Below, piece by piece: positions 1-10,447 of a stretch of 25,322 nt of DNA (its first letter is position 1; each line of letters begins with the position of its first letter). The notes under the pieces were generated by a model. The model saw only the letters and a program-made list of their open reading frames with translations, did not search any database and was not told the DNA's origin. The translations under genes were made by a program, and so were the position numbers. Origin of the DNA: Hofstenia miamia (taxonomy: Eukaryota; Xenacoelomorpha; Acoela; Hofsteniidae); NCBI GenBank assembly GCA_900660155.1, contig CABFPE010000190.1, forward strand, positions 354,406 to 379,727, read 5' to 3'.

Positions 1-253
1 CAAGTCAAGATTTACATCCGCTTTATTGAAAACAGATGGTTCAAAATCAGTCATAATTGGATAAGATTCTTCATAAACCGATAAAAAATCATTGCTACGT
101 AGATAACATGCACTTTGTGCATCAACTGCTTCCATCTCAATCCAATGAACAGTTAAAGGAATGTTGAACTGTTTAAGGGACTGCAGAAAGGTATTGCAGA
201 GGTTAATATTTTTGTTTTTGCTTAAATTGTCTAATAATATTAAACTGTCCATC
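1..253 (-). CDS. Partial open reading frame of unknown function, running off the left edge
   Basis: Read on the minus strand, an ATG at about 253 opens a frame that stays open for 84 codons to the window edge. An in-frame stop lies about 8 codons upstream. The product begins MDSLILLDNLSKNKN and later contains the segments IPLTVHWIEMEAVDAQ and SVYEESYPIMTDFEPS. It is soluble-looking and acidic towards its visible end, with no membrane segment. I do not recognise a family. The bases just before the ATG (GCTGAG) could be a splice acceptor, so this may be an internal exon. It lies next to LINE fragments but does not look like reverse transcriptase. In DNA this AT-rich, open frames of about 80 codons also occur by chance. 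Confidence 0.3.
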
Positions 254-293
254 TCAGCAGTTTGGAACAATTAGTTAGACAACTCATAATACT

Positions 294-862
294 TCAAATT
301 TGCTTACCAACCCGTTTTATTAGGGAGTTGCATTTATTATATAAATGAATCGTATGAGAGGTAAAATACGAAGGAAACAAAAACGAATTTTTCTTTTTTG
401 AAAAATAAATTGTAGCTAAAAAGCTTTCCATTATATTCTCATTACCAAATCTGACATAAGAGTCATTGTCATCACCATTGATATTGAACAAAAAAAGAGA
501 TACTTGATAAACTTCAGGTAAGGCAGATTCATTGCGTAGTTAAAAGAAAATTGCATTTTGTTAGTAAAACCAGAATCATTTACTTTTAAAGATGAGATAT
601 CGCGTAAAGATAGATGAGTGTCAAGTATTAGAATAGAATGGTCGGAAATACTAGCTTGGGAAGAAACACAAAGAGCATCGTTGATATACAAATTATAATC
701 ATTACTAAGCACAAGATCTAACGTATTCCTATTTAAATTTGTAGGGATCATTATTATTTGATCAAGATCCAACCTTGTAATGCAGTCATAAATTGATTGA
801 TCGTATTCCAAATCCGATATACCACAGGCAATATCAAGATTTGGAAAGTTGAAGTCACTCAT
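294..862 (-). pseudogene. LINE endonuclease C-terminal part plus linker, frameshifted
   Basis: Two overlapping minus-strand frames join through a frameshift near 490-530. The first (862 to 431) begins SDFNFPNLD and continues through NTLDLVLSND and SISDHSILILD, which are the D-x-N, hydrophobic LDLVL and S-D-H signatures of the apurinic-type endonuclease (exonuclease-endonuclease-phosphatase fold) of non-LTR retrotransposons. The second (491 to 294) contains FTSHTIHLYNKCNSLIKR, which resembles the linker between endonuclease and reverse transcriptase, where a 'W/F-T-x-x-I-x-x-L-x-N-K' pattern is common. The N-terminal half of the endonuclease is absent and no reverse transcriptase follows to the left. 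It differs in sequence from the LINE fragments at 1048-3120, so it is probably a separate family. It is a dead remnant. Confidence 0.6.
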
Positions 863-874
863 GACAGACGAGAT

Positions 875-1655
875 GACAGTGTTGACCTAAAAAGTAAAAT
901 TCCTTGACAAGACTGACAATATAGTCTATGACAATGGATGAATCCGGGCGATATTTACTATTATATAATGAAAGTTGAAGACTGTGCGTACAGGATCGAT
1001 TTTACATACATGTTTTACATTTTTACATTTGTAATTTTGATATTTCTTTATAGTAGGTAGTCTTTGTTTTCATACTTCTCGCTATTTTTTAACGTTTGCT
1101 CTTTCATAAACTCATTGCATGCTTTTTTCTTATCCTTTTTTAATTTGTTAATTCGTGGATCTTTCGTTTTATTGTATGAATTTTTCTTAATATACTTATC
1201 TCTGTAAGGTGCAAATATGTTCAGACAGATTTTGAGTTGTTTGAGGATGAATGTGTACATCTTATTTATACTATTGAAGGTGTAAACTATATCCCAAGGT
1301 ACGTTATTAAGATATTTGATGAAATTGTTGTATTCAAATTCCTTGAAACTACGTGATCGAATTTTTTGCAACCATTATCATGAGAGTTGATTTTGAGACA
1401 TAAACACTTAAATTATGATCTGAGAATGAGTTGAAAGCAATTGTTGAAAAGTGTGTGATATCTGATTTGGCAATGAAGTAATCTAGTAGGAAAGATCCTC
1501 TAGTTGGGCTTGATTTGTTAATAGGTGTTAGATTAAATTCATCACAAATATCATTGATATGTTTTGACTCTTGCTGAGATAGGTAATTTATGTTATAGTC
1601 ACCAATTACCATTATATTTTTACCAGAAGAAGCAGTGTGATGAGCCTCTGCTGGA
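875..1655. repeat. Direct duplication, copy 1 (LINE-derived)
   Basis: This segment recurs in the same orientation at 2362-3146, with a constant offset of 1,487 bases at the start. From 875 to about 1375 the copies differ by only one substitution (AAACTATAT versus AAGCTATAT near 1290/2775) and one T in a homopolymer. Beyond that point the copies drop to roughly 85% identity. Confidence 0.85.
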
Positions 1656-2060
1656 ATGAATTTCATAAATTGCTTGGCAAATTGTTTCATTGGAGAATAA
1701 CTGATATTTATTAAATCAGATAATTTGCATTTTTTTTATTTGTGAATCTCAATCCAAAGTGTTTCAAAATTGTCATGTATTGATTAAAATATTTCTCACC
1801 TGACAGGATTTATGTATTTGGGTACTTCAATCATTAATCCACCACCTCTTGATGTTCTAGGCTTATGAAAACAGCAGTATTTTTCTTTATTAAAATTGAA
1901 TAAGTCTTTGGGGGTGTTAACATTAAGCCTTGTTTCTGTGAATGTGAAGATTGCATGTATGTTAAGAGATTCATAAATGTTGATTAATTCATGTTGGTGT
2001 GCTTGAATACTCCTTACATTCAGATAAGCTATTTGAAAGTTGTTGTTAAATGGTTCATTT
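1048..2060 (-). pseudogene. LINE (non-LTR retrotransposon) endonuclease and linker, frameshifted
   Basis: On the minus strand the pieces of one endonuclease domain lie in order but in different frames. IAYLNVRSI (about 2015-2040), FTETRL (about 1930), RGGGLMIEV (about 1835) and ETLWIEI (about 1755) come from the N-terminal half. VIGDYNINYL (about 1600), LLDYFI (about 1480) and FSDHNL (about 1410) come from the C-terminal half. A linker follows in the frame 1371-1048, with APYRDKYIKK and INKLKKDKKKACNEF preceding where a reverse transcriptase would lie. The motif order is that of the target-nicking endonuclease of jockey/CR1/L2-like LINEs. No RT follows: the sequence to the left is a different remnant. 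At least three frame breaks make it nonfunctional. The clade is uncertain. Confidence 0.75.
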
Positions 2061-2271
2061 TAGAATTAAGTTGATTACTATGATATATTTATTTGATATT
2101 TCCTGATCTAAGGATTAGCAGTAGACATAAATATTTCAGAATAATCTTTTTTTTGTGATTTTTTGTTAGTTCTACTGTTGAAATGAGGATTAGCTGAAAA
2201 TTTACAAAAGTCAATGTTAATGTAATTGTAGCATCACCCAAAGAAGAATAGCTGCAAACAGAAGATTAACG

Positions 2272-2272
2272 N
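2272..2272. other. Single undetermined base (N) at a repeat junction
   Basis: One N sits at 2272. Immediately after it, about 27 bases repeat the sequence at 795-821, followed by sequence like 1009-1040, then the start of duplication copy 2 at 2362. This looks like an assembly join or a rearranged LINE breakpoint. Confidence 0.9.
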
Positions 2273-2361
2273 GATTGATCGTATTCCAAATCCGATATAC
2301 ATGTTTTACATTTTTACCTTTGTAATTTCTTGCATTTTTAAAGAAATGATGAAAACGATAA

Positions 2362-3146
2362 GACAGTGTTGACCTAAAAAGTAAAATTCCTTGACAAGAC
2401 TGACAATATAGTCTATGACAATGGATGAATCCGGGCGATATTTACTATTATATAATGAAAGTTGAAGACTGTGCGTACAGGATCGATTTTACATACATGT
2501 TTTACATTTTTACATTTGTAATTTTGATATTTCTTTATAGTAGGTAGTCTTTGTTTTCATACTTCTCGCTATTTTTTAACGTTTGCTCTTTCATAAACTC
2601 ATTGCATGCTTTTTTCTTATCCTTTTTTAATTTGTTAATTCGTGGATCTTTCGTTTTATTGTATGAATTTTTCTTAATATACTTATCTCTGTAAGGTGCA
2701 AATATGTTCAGACAGATTTTGAGTTGTTTGAGGATGAATGTGTACATCTTATTTATACTATTGAAGGTGTAAGCTATATCCCAAGGTACGTTATTAAGAT
2801 ATTTGATGAAATTGTTGTATTCAAATTCCTTGAAACTACGTGATCGAATTTTTTTGCAACCATTATCATGGGAGTTGATTTTTGAGACAAACACCTAAAT
2901 TATGGTCAGAGAATAAGTTGAAAACAAATGTGGAAAGGTGTGCGATATCTGAATGAGCAATGAAGAAATCTAGTAGAGAAGATCCTCTAGTTGGGCTTGA
3001 TTTGTTAATAGGTGTTAGATTAAGTTCATCACAAATATCATAGATATGTTTTGACTCTTGCTGAGATCGGTAATTTATGTTATAATCACCAATTAACATT
3101 ATATGTTTACCACTTGATGCAGAGTGATGAGCGTCTGCTATTGGAA
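2362..3146. repeat. Direct duplication, copy 2 (LINE-derived)
   Basis: Second copy of the 875-1655 segment, in the same orientation. The left ~500 bases are almost identical to copy 1 and the right ~280 bases are clearly diverged. Copy 2 ends shortly after the endonuclease GDYNIN region and lacks the N-terminal endonuclease half that copy 1 has. Confidence 0.85.
2535..3120 (-). pseudogene. LINE endonuclease C-terminal half and linker, second copy
   Basis: The minus-strand frame 3099-2866 reads IGDYNINY, a PTRG segment, LLDFFI and LFSDHNL, the C-terminal signatures of a LINE endonuclease. A frameshift leads into the linker frame 2894-2535 (APYRDKYIKK, INKLKKDKKKACNEF). The protein is nearly the same as that at 1048-1690, with scattered substitutions confined to the endonuclease part. 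The N-terminal half is missing because the duplicated block ends near 3146. It is nonfunctional. Confidence 0.7.
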
Positions 3147-3149
3147 TTT

Positions 3150-5476
3150 ACCCTTACAACTTATTGGTAATAAATTAAAAATATGGTTTGAAGATCAGTT
3201 GAATTTTAGGTATTCAAATATCTTAGGGAGGGGGACTGGTCAAACAGTAACGGAATGTCGTTTTCACTGTTAAAATGGCTGCTATACTAATTCAATGATT
3301 TTTTATTGGCATGTGTCATGTGTGACTCCTTAGTAGGTTTGTCAATGAGAAATTCATTTGTCTTTGATCTGTGAACAAAAAACTTGTCGGTAACCGGAAT
3401 TTCAAAAAATTTTCATCACTTACAAGTATATGACTTTTACATCATAACATACTGTTCCTCTATGAAATACATATATGATAAATGCTATATTCATGTAGGG
3501 TTAGTACATTATCTTATCACCAAAAACTATTGGCATACTTGCCAATCTTAGTGTATGAAGGCTACAATGCTAATCTTGAAAACCTACTACACTAATTTCT
3601 TCAGTATAATGTTGACAAGCTTCAGTCCTGGTTGGCTATTTTTCCCAATATTGTGAAGGTAACTAACATTAATGCAGTTATTAATCATTAATTATATTAT
3701 ATGTTTGTGTATTTTTCATATATATAATTTTTTTCAACAAAGGTGTAAGTAGCGAAATATTTCGGAGATATTAAATCTGTACTAAAAGCGACATTGAGTA
3801 GGGCTAAATTATTAGATTATATTAACACTATAAATTTATGTTATAATTGAGTTGAATGAAGAAAGGCAAGGGAGGACTTGGGTCGAAATTTTAAAATTTT
3901 AGTCAATACTACTGGGTACCAAATGTTTATCCCATATTCATCTCTGGCTGAATGGTTACTGCTTGTAGTTGTGCTAGTGCTGAATAGCGTTATTACAGAA
4001 TTATTGAAAAAAAATAATAAGATTATCAATATAGGATTTTTCTATTTAAACTTTTCTGTGTCTAAATGCTTATTTTTGTTGATAAAGTAATTTTTAATAT
4101 AATTTTGTTAGTTCAACAGTAAGAGTGAGCTTAGTGCTGGTTTAACTTTTGACTTAACTTACTTATATGCCAATAATGTAGATCAATTTTTGCTTAAAAA
4201 TACATTTCTTTTTATATATAATAATTTAATTTTTAGCCTGAAAAGTTACATCCAAAATGAGCACTTGTAGATATCATTAGCCAGAAAATTCATTGATAAT
4301 CATAAAGAAATGTCATAGCTTCCCTACTCTTTTTTCTTCAATCCTTCATTGCTTTCTAAGCAGTCATCTTCACAAAATCGACGTTTCTCTCAGTGCCAAA
4401 TTTCAGCGAGTGTTGGATTGCAAAAGTAGAATAATATCTTCGTGACCATTGAGAAGGCATCTAGCATCCCTATTATATTAGACTCGCTTGCGTATTGTTG
4501 TCATCAATTTAGTATGAAAATGGTCGAAAATTGCTTTTATGTTATATTTCGATAAAAAGCTGTGATTAAGCGTTGCTCAAATACGTTTGGATTTTTGAAG
4601 TCATTGATGCTTTGGAGTGGTGGACTCTAGACAAACGTCTTAAAGTCTCTACAAGTAAGTAAGATACAGATTAAAAGAGTGTAAACTTGCAAAGCTTTCC
4701 CGAAAATATTTCTGTTTTTGCATTTTGCACAATGTACATATTTGGTGGATATTGCGCAATAGAACCAAACATCAAACTAATAAAAGAAAAAATTTAATGT
4801 GTGTTAGTTTTACTTTTTATGATTAATTTTATTGGCCCATTTTCGGTTAGTAATTTATTAAGATTAGGCCCACCCCGTTCGACGCGAGCCGGGTCCACAG
4901 CCGTACAGATATATATTTACATTTAGTATATCTTCTGTTGTTTATGCTCACGCACTACACTCTTATTTATAATAGAATATTTAATAGTAATTAAACTTGG
5001 TCATGAAAATTATTCAATCGAACGCAAACACATCCTGAATTTTTGGCAGGATCTTATAAAACGAAATTATCCTAATTAGAAGATAGTTTTAGGAAATCGT
5101 TGTAAAAACTCTCAGAAAATGCATAATGCATTATATAATGCAGTAAATCCAATATAAATTATAACCTCTCTCCTTTCAATCAACGTCCATTAAAACATTT
5201 ATTATTTATTAAGTAAAGAAACCACCTGCTTAACAAATAGGCATACAGCCAAATTTTATTAGAAACTGAAAGATTCTGAAATTTGATAGTAAGTCATTTA
5301 ATTCTGTCTGCCCGTACCCTGAAAAATTTTTTTTAATTTCTTTCAACATTTTCAAGTGCATTATCCTTAATGCATGAAGCGATCACCATGGTTCTTACAT
5401 TAAACAAAAGAAAACTATTAAAATCGCTATTTCCCAACTAAAATGTTCTCAGAATTTATAATATATACTGATATGC
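3150..5476. other. AT-rich stretch without a supported gene
   Basis: No coding region, RNA gene or complete mobile element could be supported here. Two overlapping antisense frames of 60-70 codons at 3841-4090 are of a length expected by chance in such AT-rich DNA. A short GC-rich island at about 4866-4908 stands out sharply from its surroundings, but I could not assign it to a tRNA or a known element end. Confidence 0.6.
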
Positions 5477-5863
5477 TTAACACTAGAAGAGCCAAACCCG
5501 TCAATTGATGATTTGGACATTTTAAATTGTAATAATTTTTTTGTAGAAGTGGTTTTTCCTCAGTAATCATTTACTATATTTTTATAATTGCAAAGCACAA
5601 GTGGACCAATTTTTTTGCGATAATACCACATAGAAAAAAGTAGTGTGTAGATACCCTTAAGCGCCATTACCCGTCAATTGACGACTGCTATGACCTCAAA
5701 GTTAAATTTGTTACTTAAGCTAAATATGTTTTCAGGGTACACTATTCATAAAAAAGTTATATTATTATATCTTGCTATACAAGTGGTTTACTGAAAAAAA
5801 TAGACTGTTATAAAAATCTTAGCCTTATACTTTTGCTGCAGGTTTCTTATATATATATATATA

Positions 5864-6784
5864 CAGGGTGATTGGAAAGTAACGCCCGACTTTTAATTTC
5901 ATATCAAGTGGTTAAATGTCGGATTTTTGAAAGTAAAAGAAGCATGATATTAAGAATAAAGAATGTATTAAACAAAAACAAATGATCAACACAAATATTC
6001 AAATTGCTGACCGTCGGCAGCCAAGCATTGTCACAAACGATCAGTCACTGAGCGGCACAAAGGTTGACATTGATTGCCGAAATCTCCGTCGTGATAGCGT
6101 CCTTCAGCTCCTCAATGCTTCTCGGATTCCTCCCGTATACACGGTCCTTCATAACGCCCCATAAAAAGAATTCGCATGAGCTAAGATCGGGGGACCTTGG
6201 CGGCCATTCGATGGGACCACGACGACCAATCCATCTTCCACCAAAGTTTTCGTTCAGCCATTCTCTAACAACTTGAGGACACTCCATTGACTAATTCCAA
6301 GCTCCCTTGCCAGTCGTCGAGATGACTTTTGAGGACTTCGATGTAAAGCTTCGGCTAACTGATCTCCATTCGCTGTGGTTGTTGCGGTAGAAGGCCTCCC
6401 GGGTCTTTGAGCGTCAGCCACAGAGCCGGTTTGTTCAAACTTCTTTACCAAGGCAGTGATGTTTCGTCCTTGGGGAGAGGATATGCCGAATTGCCTCGTC
6501 ATTCTTCTGCTTGCTTCAGCACCGTTTTCACTTGATTGGTAGTAATGTTTCACTGCAGCAATGCGTTGTTCTTTTGTCAAGCGTACAGCCATATCTATGC
6601 ACAAACAAAGATGAAATGACAAAATTCAAAATTTTAAAATCCGAAGAATAGAAATAGAAGGTTTCTAATTAAAGTCTAACAATAAAAGTGTTTGAATTCA
6701 GACGACATCAAGTGAAAAGTTAGCGTTCAAAAAGCTCTTGAATTTCTAAAAATTAGAATCGGGCGTTACTTACCAATCACCCTG
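5864..6784. mobile_element. Internally deleted mariner/Tc1-type transposon with TA target duplications
   Basis: The ends are CAGGGTGATTGG at 5864 and its complement ending at 6784. The inverted repeats match for about 26 bases with one mismatch and continue through AAGTAACGCCCGA. TA dinucleotides flank both sides (5862-5863 and 6785-6786), the target duplication of the IS630-Tc1-mariner superfamily. The insertion went into a TATATA run inside the older piggyBac. At 921 bp it is shorter than a typical full element of about 1.3-2 kb, and the transposase it carries lacks its central catalytic part. Confidence 0.93.
6045..6592 (-). pseudogene. Mariner/Tc1-type transposase with internal deletion
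   Basis: The N-terminal part starts at the ATG at 6592 (MAVRLTKEQRIAAV). It contains a helix-turn-helix region, a GRPST linker and a second helix-turn-helix around LARELGISQWSVLKLL, typical of the paired DNA-binding domain. It stops at about 6254. The C-terminal part is in a different frame (6287-6045) and carries REWLNENFGG and WPPRSPDLSSCEFFLWG, which hold the third catalytic aspartate (residue 34 of that frame). The catalytic core with the first two acidic residues is missing at the junction, near 6260-6290. The ATG at 6592 is chosen because the longer frame to 6622 adds residues without family resemblance. The product cannot be catalytic, although the DNA-binding half could still be made. 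Confidence 0.85.
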
Positions 6785-6899
6785 TATATATATATAATTA
6801 TAACTGGTCGACCAAGTTGATAAAGATACATCTATATTGCAACTTTTATTGAGACAATACATATATGCGCTAACAAAAACAAAAGATGTATTTAAAACC

Positions 6900-7935
6900 T
6901 TTTCCTCAAAACAGTTGAAACATATGACAGCTTGGCACTTCCCACAAACAGGCTTACTGCAAATTCTGCAAAAATTCACAGTTCTATTCTTTTCACAATG
7001 AAAATTAATCTGACAAGTGACTCGCTTTTGAAGAGCTGGGACAAAAGTGCATTGAGTATTCTGAATATCAACGTTTTTCTTGAGCTCACTGGACGGTTGC
7101 TGCAGAAAAGTGCGTCAACTGATATCAGAATGTGTTTATGTTTTATGCAGCGCCCATGCGTTCACTTCAGCAATATCCAAAAAATGGCCAAGGGCCAGCG
7201 TCTACAGCCCAATTTTGTCGAATTTTGACGAAACATACAGCCTAGGAGATCATCTGCATATTTATTATATTTTTATAAAATAATACACTTTCAGGGTTCT
7301 TCTTACCATTTTCTTGATAAACTGCACCACTATGCTGTGTAGAAAGTATATGCTCAACTCTTTTTGGTTTCACATGATATCTGGTAAGGTGCAACTTGCC
7401 ACTTTCGTACATTACAGAATCATGCAGTCCTAAATTTTAGGCAGAAGGAAGTTCGCGACGATTTGAATGCACGGTTCTAACTATTGTTGTTCGGACTTGG
7501 ATGAGCAAGTTGTTTAGAAGTAAAAAAATTATCAATAGTTACATTGTATCCTTTGTTGTTCAGAGATTCCATAACATGTACTAAGTGACACATGTCTGTT
7601 TTCATCTTTTCCGAAATTGGGCTTGATATTATAACAATATTTTGATAAAACATCAGATAATATCCAAAATATTTTCACAAATGTATCCGGCTTTGCAGGC
7701 ATATATTGCGTAAAACGGCAGCGTGTTTTAGTCGGAAATAATTGTTCATCAATAGTAAAGAATAATGGATGGAAGCAATGTTGAGAATTGGCTACAAAGC
7801 GATCTAAAATAGTTGAAATTAGACAAAACTTGTCATGTTGCAGATTTCTACGGCGATCTTGACAATCAAATCTGAGAAACCTTTTTATCTCTCTCATTTT
7901 TTGGCGGGACAGTGTCTTATTGAAGAGGGGCACTC
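6900..7935 (-). pseudogene. Decayed piggyBac transposase
   Basis: Read on the minus strand. The frame 7933-7532 contains FTIDEQLFPTKTRCRF, the first catalytic aspartate block, followed by YMPAKPDTFVKIFW. Near 7520-7535 the sequence VTIDNFFTSKQLA holds the second aspartate block, followed by a stop. Another frame near 7330-7400 gives GKLHLTRYHVKPKRVEHIL, and near 7150-7200 RRWPLAIFLDIAEVNAWALH, both typical of the C-terminal half. The block with the third aspartate could not be found intact. The C-terminal cysteine-rich domain survives at about 6900-6979 as FCRICSKPVCGKCQAVICFNC. Several stops and frame breaks make this a clear pseudogene. Confidence 0.85.
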
Positions 7936-8395
7936 ATATTTCGTTGACAATAGCTTTTCAATTGGATAATTTCATCGATGTGTAATTCCTTTTAGGTAAA
8001 GTAGTAGGTAGTAGTTGAGCTGACATTCGTTGAGACATTACAAATGACACATGATACTGGTATGCTTGAAATTTCTACACTTTTACACACCTTTGTAGCA
8101 ATTCTATCAAATGAAATTGGAGTTTATTTAGTAATCCATGATGATTGGGTACAATTATTGGCACCTCTTTGAAATATTTACACAAACTATTCACACCCCT
8201 TGTAATATTTTAATATGACAATACAATCTGTGTACATGAATATTTACATGAATTTATGTTTTAAATATCATTTACAATATGTTGCTAAGGTTTTGGGTAT
8301 ATTTGTAGTAATTTACAAAACGTAATATAGAAATCGTCAATTGACGGGTTTTGGCGCTTTTTGGTATAATAAAAGTCTGGCGCTTCTAGTGTTAA

Positions 8396-9347
8396 ACGTC
8401 TGCTCATCTTTGTTAAGTGTGAGACAATCAATTAAAAAAAGAATAAACACTTTTGACCAAAGTAAGAGCACTGCAAAATTTAGCAGAAAATCAATTGAAC
8501 ACTTGTGTATAATGATAACAAGTCCTTCTATGAAGTTATGAAAAACACAAACTATATAAAATCTAACTTGCCTTTAAATGTAAAACCAAATAAGTGATTT
8601 ATAATCATAAAATTGAACAAATTTTTATTAAAGCTGCAAACAAAGAAAGATTACTTAACAAACAAAGAAAAACATCAATAATTTTAGACTTATAGTGCAT
8701 GCATTATATTTATGTATTCCTTTCTTTAGTGTAGTTGATTGTAAAATATTTATTTACCGCATTTGTTACTGACGATGATTCTTAGCAATCGAAACCGATC
8801 TAAATTTTTAACTGCGTTTGATATTTCAAATATATATATTTATATATGTAAAGACAAAAATAAAAAAATAACCTGACAGAAGATAGGTAACCAGGTCTAC
8901 GCATTTAATAATCCAATTGGCAAGAAAATTTTTTTATAAACCATCATATCAGTAATGACAGTAGTGTAGTCAAAAATCACCAAATAATCGCACTATGTGA
9001 GAAGGTGCATTAATGACTAGATTGAGTTGTTAATTAATTACAGCACCTCTAAGTGTAAAGAGATGCTTAGAAAATTCATCAATTGGTTATCAAGCTGTCT
9101 CTTTTTAATTTACGGCATTATGTTTATATACAAAATGCAAACTTTACCTGCCATTCAAACTTTTACATTTTCTTGAACTTTCTGAAGAATACCAAAATAG
9201 GATAAGCCATAGCCATCCAGCTAATAAATGACTTAGCTACATTGAATCATTCGTCTTCATTTTCATCATGTACCGCTTAACAAATTTAATTGATAGGACA
9301 GAGAAATATATAGCAAATGGTCAGAATTTTTGAATTTTATTATTTAG
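8396..9347. other. AT-rich stretch without a supported gene
   Basis: No gene, RNA or mobile element could be supported. The far right end contains TTTTGAATTTTATTATTTAG just before the ATG at 9348, which could serve as a splice acceptor or 5' untranslated sequence of the next gene. Confidence 0.55.
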
Positions 9348-9689
9348 ATGATCATACATTTAATGGTATTGGCTTCACTTTGTTGCATTAGAAATTCAAG
9401 CGGATATAAACAAAGTTCTGAACACTTTACATTATTAATATCCTCAAGAGAGCTACTCCATGATGAAACCATCTTAGCCCAATTTAGATTTATACAAAAA
9501 AAATTGTGTGCTTTGCGATGCTTAAAAGTTCTTGAATGTTATGGGTTTACATTTCTTGAAAAACAAGGCATCTGCATTTTGCATAATTACCTGATTGTAT
9601 TAATGGACATAGCTGAATTTCATTCCAAGCCCAACAATGGTTCCAATATTTGGAGAATAGACTTCTACAATTTCGAACAAGTGAGTATT
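9348..9689 (+). CDS. Probable secreted protein, exon with signal peptide and PAN/apple-like domain
   Basis: The ATG at 9348 opens MIIHLMVLASLCCIRNSSG, a good signal peptide with likely cleavage near residue 19. The mature part has a cysteine spacing C54-x3-C58-x5-C64-x11-C76 in KKLCALRCLKVLECYGFTF and GICILHN, the core of PAN/apple domains ('C..rC...p.C..f.f....g.C.L'), a fold used by secreted adhesion and lectin-like proteins. The frame ends five codons after a consensus donor, GAACAA|GTGAGT, so the exon probably ends at 9689. A TTATTTAG just before the ATG could alternatively make this an internal exon. It is proposed to belong with the exon at 12165, in the same orientation. Their phases do not match directly (phase 0 here, phase 1 there), so an intervening exon or another donor is needed. 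Confidence 0.55.
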
Positions 9690-10447
9690 ATGTAAAAAAA
9701 ATTTGGTAATATATGAATCAACTATCAATATGATTTTAAATTCCCTTTGTATACAATTAAACACAAAGTGTCTGTATATTTGAGATTGATAAACTATTTG
9801 CATGGAGGGTTGCATCAAGATAAAAATAATTTTTATTTTAACACAAGCTTGAATTCATGAAAGATTTCAAGTATAATTAATTGAGGCAGTAAAACGTGAA
9901 TCAAAATGAAATAAATCAGCCTCCCCAATATTAGCCTTAACATACTTATTAGGTCTTCGTCTTCATCCTCAGGCATATGATTTTGTAGTTATTATATATG
10001 AATAAAAATTTATAAAGGTATTTTTCACTAATGCTTGGACAGTTTTGCAAATATATGTTAAATTTTCTTAAACGAGGTTAATGGTATTTAGAGAAAACTA
10101 GATATTTTTATGAAAAGGATTGGAAAAAATTGCACGATCGATTAAAATGAATATTATTACGAAATTTATAGAATTCAAATACTTCGAATTCATCATATTA
10201 TACCAACATATATATTTCAAATTCAATCAGTTCCTACTATAAACTTAAGAAAATATATAAATTAAAATTTATTCACATATACTCTGACTTAATCTACAAA
10301 ATATTTAAAGATTCGTTGAATATCATCATTATTTTGCAATTAAATTCAACTAATTCAATGCTTTGCAGTTTTCACAATTAATCAATAATTCATTTAATCT
10401 AAATATAACCAAATGATCTATAACTGCAATACTATTGATTGAAATGT

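Larger units (their letters stand above)
5477..8395. mobile_element. Old piggyBac element with TTAA target duplications, interrupted by a mariner-type insertion
   Basis: The element runs from 5481 to 8391 and is flanked by TTAA at 5477-5480 and 8392-8395, the target duplication of piggyBac. The ends are inverted: CACTAGAAGAGCCA on the left and the complement of CACTAGAAGCGCCA on the right. Both ends also carry the palindrome-like CCGTCAATTGACGG motif (about 5509 as a variant, 5670 and 8336). The left end lacks about 25 bases found between these two motifs on the right. Inside is a decayed minus-strand transposase. The 921-bp element at 5864-6784 is nested within it, so about 2.0 kb of original sequence remains. 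It is non-autonomous and clearly older than the piggyBac at 21043. Confidence 0.9.

Noticed and set aside
3841..4090. Overlapping antisense frames of 62 and 70 codons, one with a hydrophobic stretch
   Set aside because: With roughly 8% stop codons per frame, lengths like this arise several times per window by chance, and there is no motif or splice support.
4866..4908. tRNA gene suggested by GTTCGACGC resembling a B box
   Set aside because: No acceptor stem, anticodon arm or A box could be matched on either strand.
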